The notes under the pieces were generated by a model. The model saw nothing but the letters and a program-made list of their open reading frames with translations, was not told the origin of the DNA and made no database searches. From Oscillospiraceae bacterium (GTDB taxonomy: Bacteria > Bacillota > Clostridia > UMGS1810): a DNA stretch of 5,497 nt. This document shows positions 5,441 to 5,497 of the stretch, one piece after another (the first letter of the stretch is position 1; every line of letters starts with the position of its first letter). Where the stretch lies: assembly GCA_022769845.1 (NCBI GenBank), contig JALEIO010000036.1, forward strand, positions 1 to 5,497, read 5' to 3'. Made by a program: the position numbers and the translations under genes.

Positions 5441-5497
5441 GGTTATACATCTAAGAGAACTCTTGTGACCTGAAAGCCTTGTATTTTCAAGGTTTTT
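5434..5497 (+). mobile_element. Putative attachment-site junction and start of an integrated element
   Basis: The match to tRNA-Ser ends within or at the edge of the anticodon loop (5434-5440), and unrelated sequence begins at about 5441. Tyrosine recombinases of phages and integrative elements typically cross over in tRNA anticodon or T loops, so the position fits an att core. The 57 bases beyond contain a small hairpin (AAGA/TCTT, 5453-5464) and a terminator, but no complete gene. On the minus strand one frame stops at 5443-5445, within a few bases of the junction, as the C-terminal end of an element gene might, but its short peptide is not recognisable. No integrase, second att copy or direct repeat is visible in this window. 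The call therefore rests on the break point alone. Confidence 0.45.
5473..5497 (+). terminator. Rho-independent terminator at the window edge
   Basis: The core stem CCTTG/CAAGG (5477-5481 with 5488-5492) has the loop TATTTT and is followed by at least five T (5493-5497, cut by the window end). A G-T wobble and three A-T pairs can extend the stem to nine. A transcript from the promoter at 5332-5360 would end here after about 130 nt, carrying the tRNA 5' half plus the new sequence. The minus-strand version lacks a good U-tract. Confidence 0.75.

Noticed and set aside
5336..5497. Minus-strand frame of 53 codons open from the right edge across the tRNA half to a TAG stop.
   Set aside because: Its downstream half is the antisense of a tRNA gene and its promoter; such frames are common chance read-throughs and there is no coding signal.
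1..5497. CRISPR arrays, insertion-sequence ends, toxin-antitoxin or defence genes.
   Set aside because: No spaced direct repeats, no transposase or terminal inverted repeats, and no small unexplained gene pairs were seen; the coding part is all housekeeping.

Overview
The window looks like a piece of a low-GC Firmicutes chromosome, most likely from a Clostridia-type anaerobe. The intergenic DNA is AT-rich, the SD sites are strong AGGAG/GGAGG, and the promoters are near-consensus sigma-70/sigma-A. The encoded Pgi is the short (about 445 aa) Gram-positive type, and the Mrp-like ATPase carries an N-terminal cysteine cluster of the sort seen in clostridial relatives. This placement comes from protein style, not from a search.

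Layout from left to right. Positions 1-180 are the 3' end of gpsA (glycerol-3-phosphate dehydrogenase), closed by a perfect 14-bp stem terminator. A textbook promoter (TTGACA, 17 bp, TATAAT) then drives pgi (363-1700), which ends in its own terminator. The -35 box of the next promoter follows almost directly after that U-tract. This promoter drives a tight three-gene run, typA (1822-3639), ung (3658-4332) and mrp (start best placed at 4357, end 5178), with gaps of 18 and 24 nt, so probably one operon. All five proteins look intact in their catalytic residues, apart from gpsA being cut by the window edge. The genes are housekeeping in nature: phospholipid precursor supply, glycolysis/gluconeogenesis, ribosome-linked GTPase, uracil repair and Fe-S cluster handling. 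There is no obvious single pathway joining them.

The unusual part is the right end, 5179-5497. After mrp comes a long imperfect hairpin (5219-5277) without a U-tract. Next are A/T tracts in roughly 10-bp phase leading into a good promoter (TTGACT, 17 bp, TAAAAT), and then a tRNA-Ser gene with anticodon CGA. That tRNA is canonical from base 1 through position 38 in the anticodon loop (5401-5440) and then stops matching. The 3' anticodon strand, variable arm, T arm and 3' acceptor strand are absent, replaced by unrelated DNA that runs into a rho-independent terminator at the window edge. A break at the anticodon loop is the classic crossover position of tyrosine recombinases in tRNA genes, so the best reading is an attachment-site junction with an integrated element beginning at about 5437-5441 and continuing past the window. 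An intron, a deletion or an assembly join cannot be excluded from this window alone.
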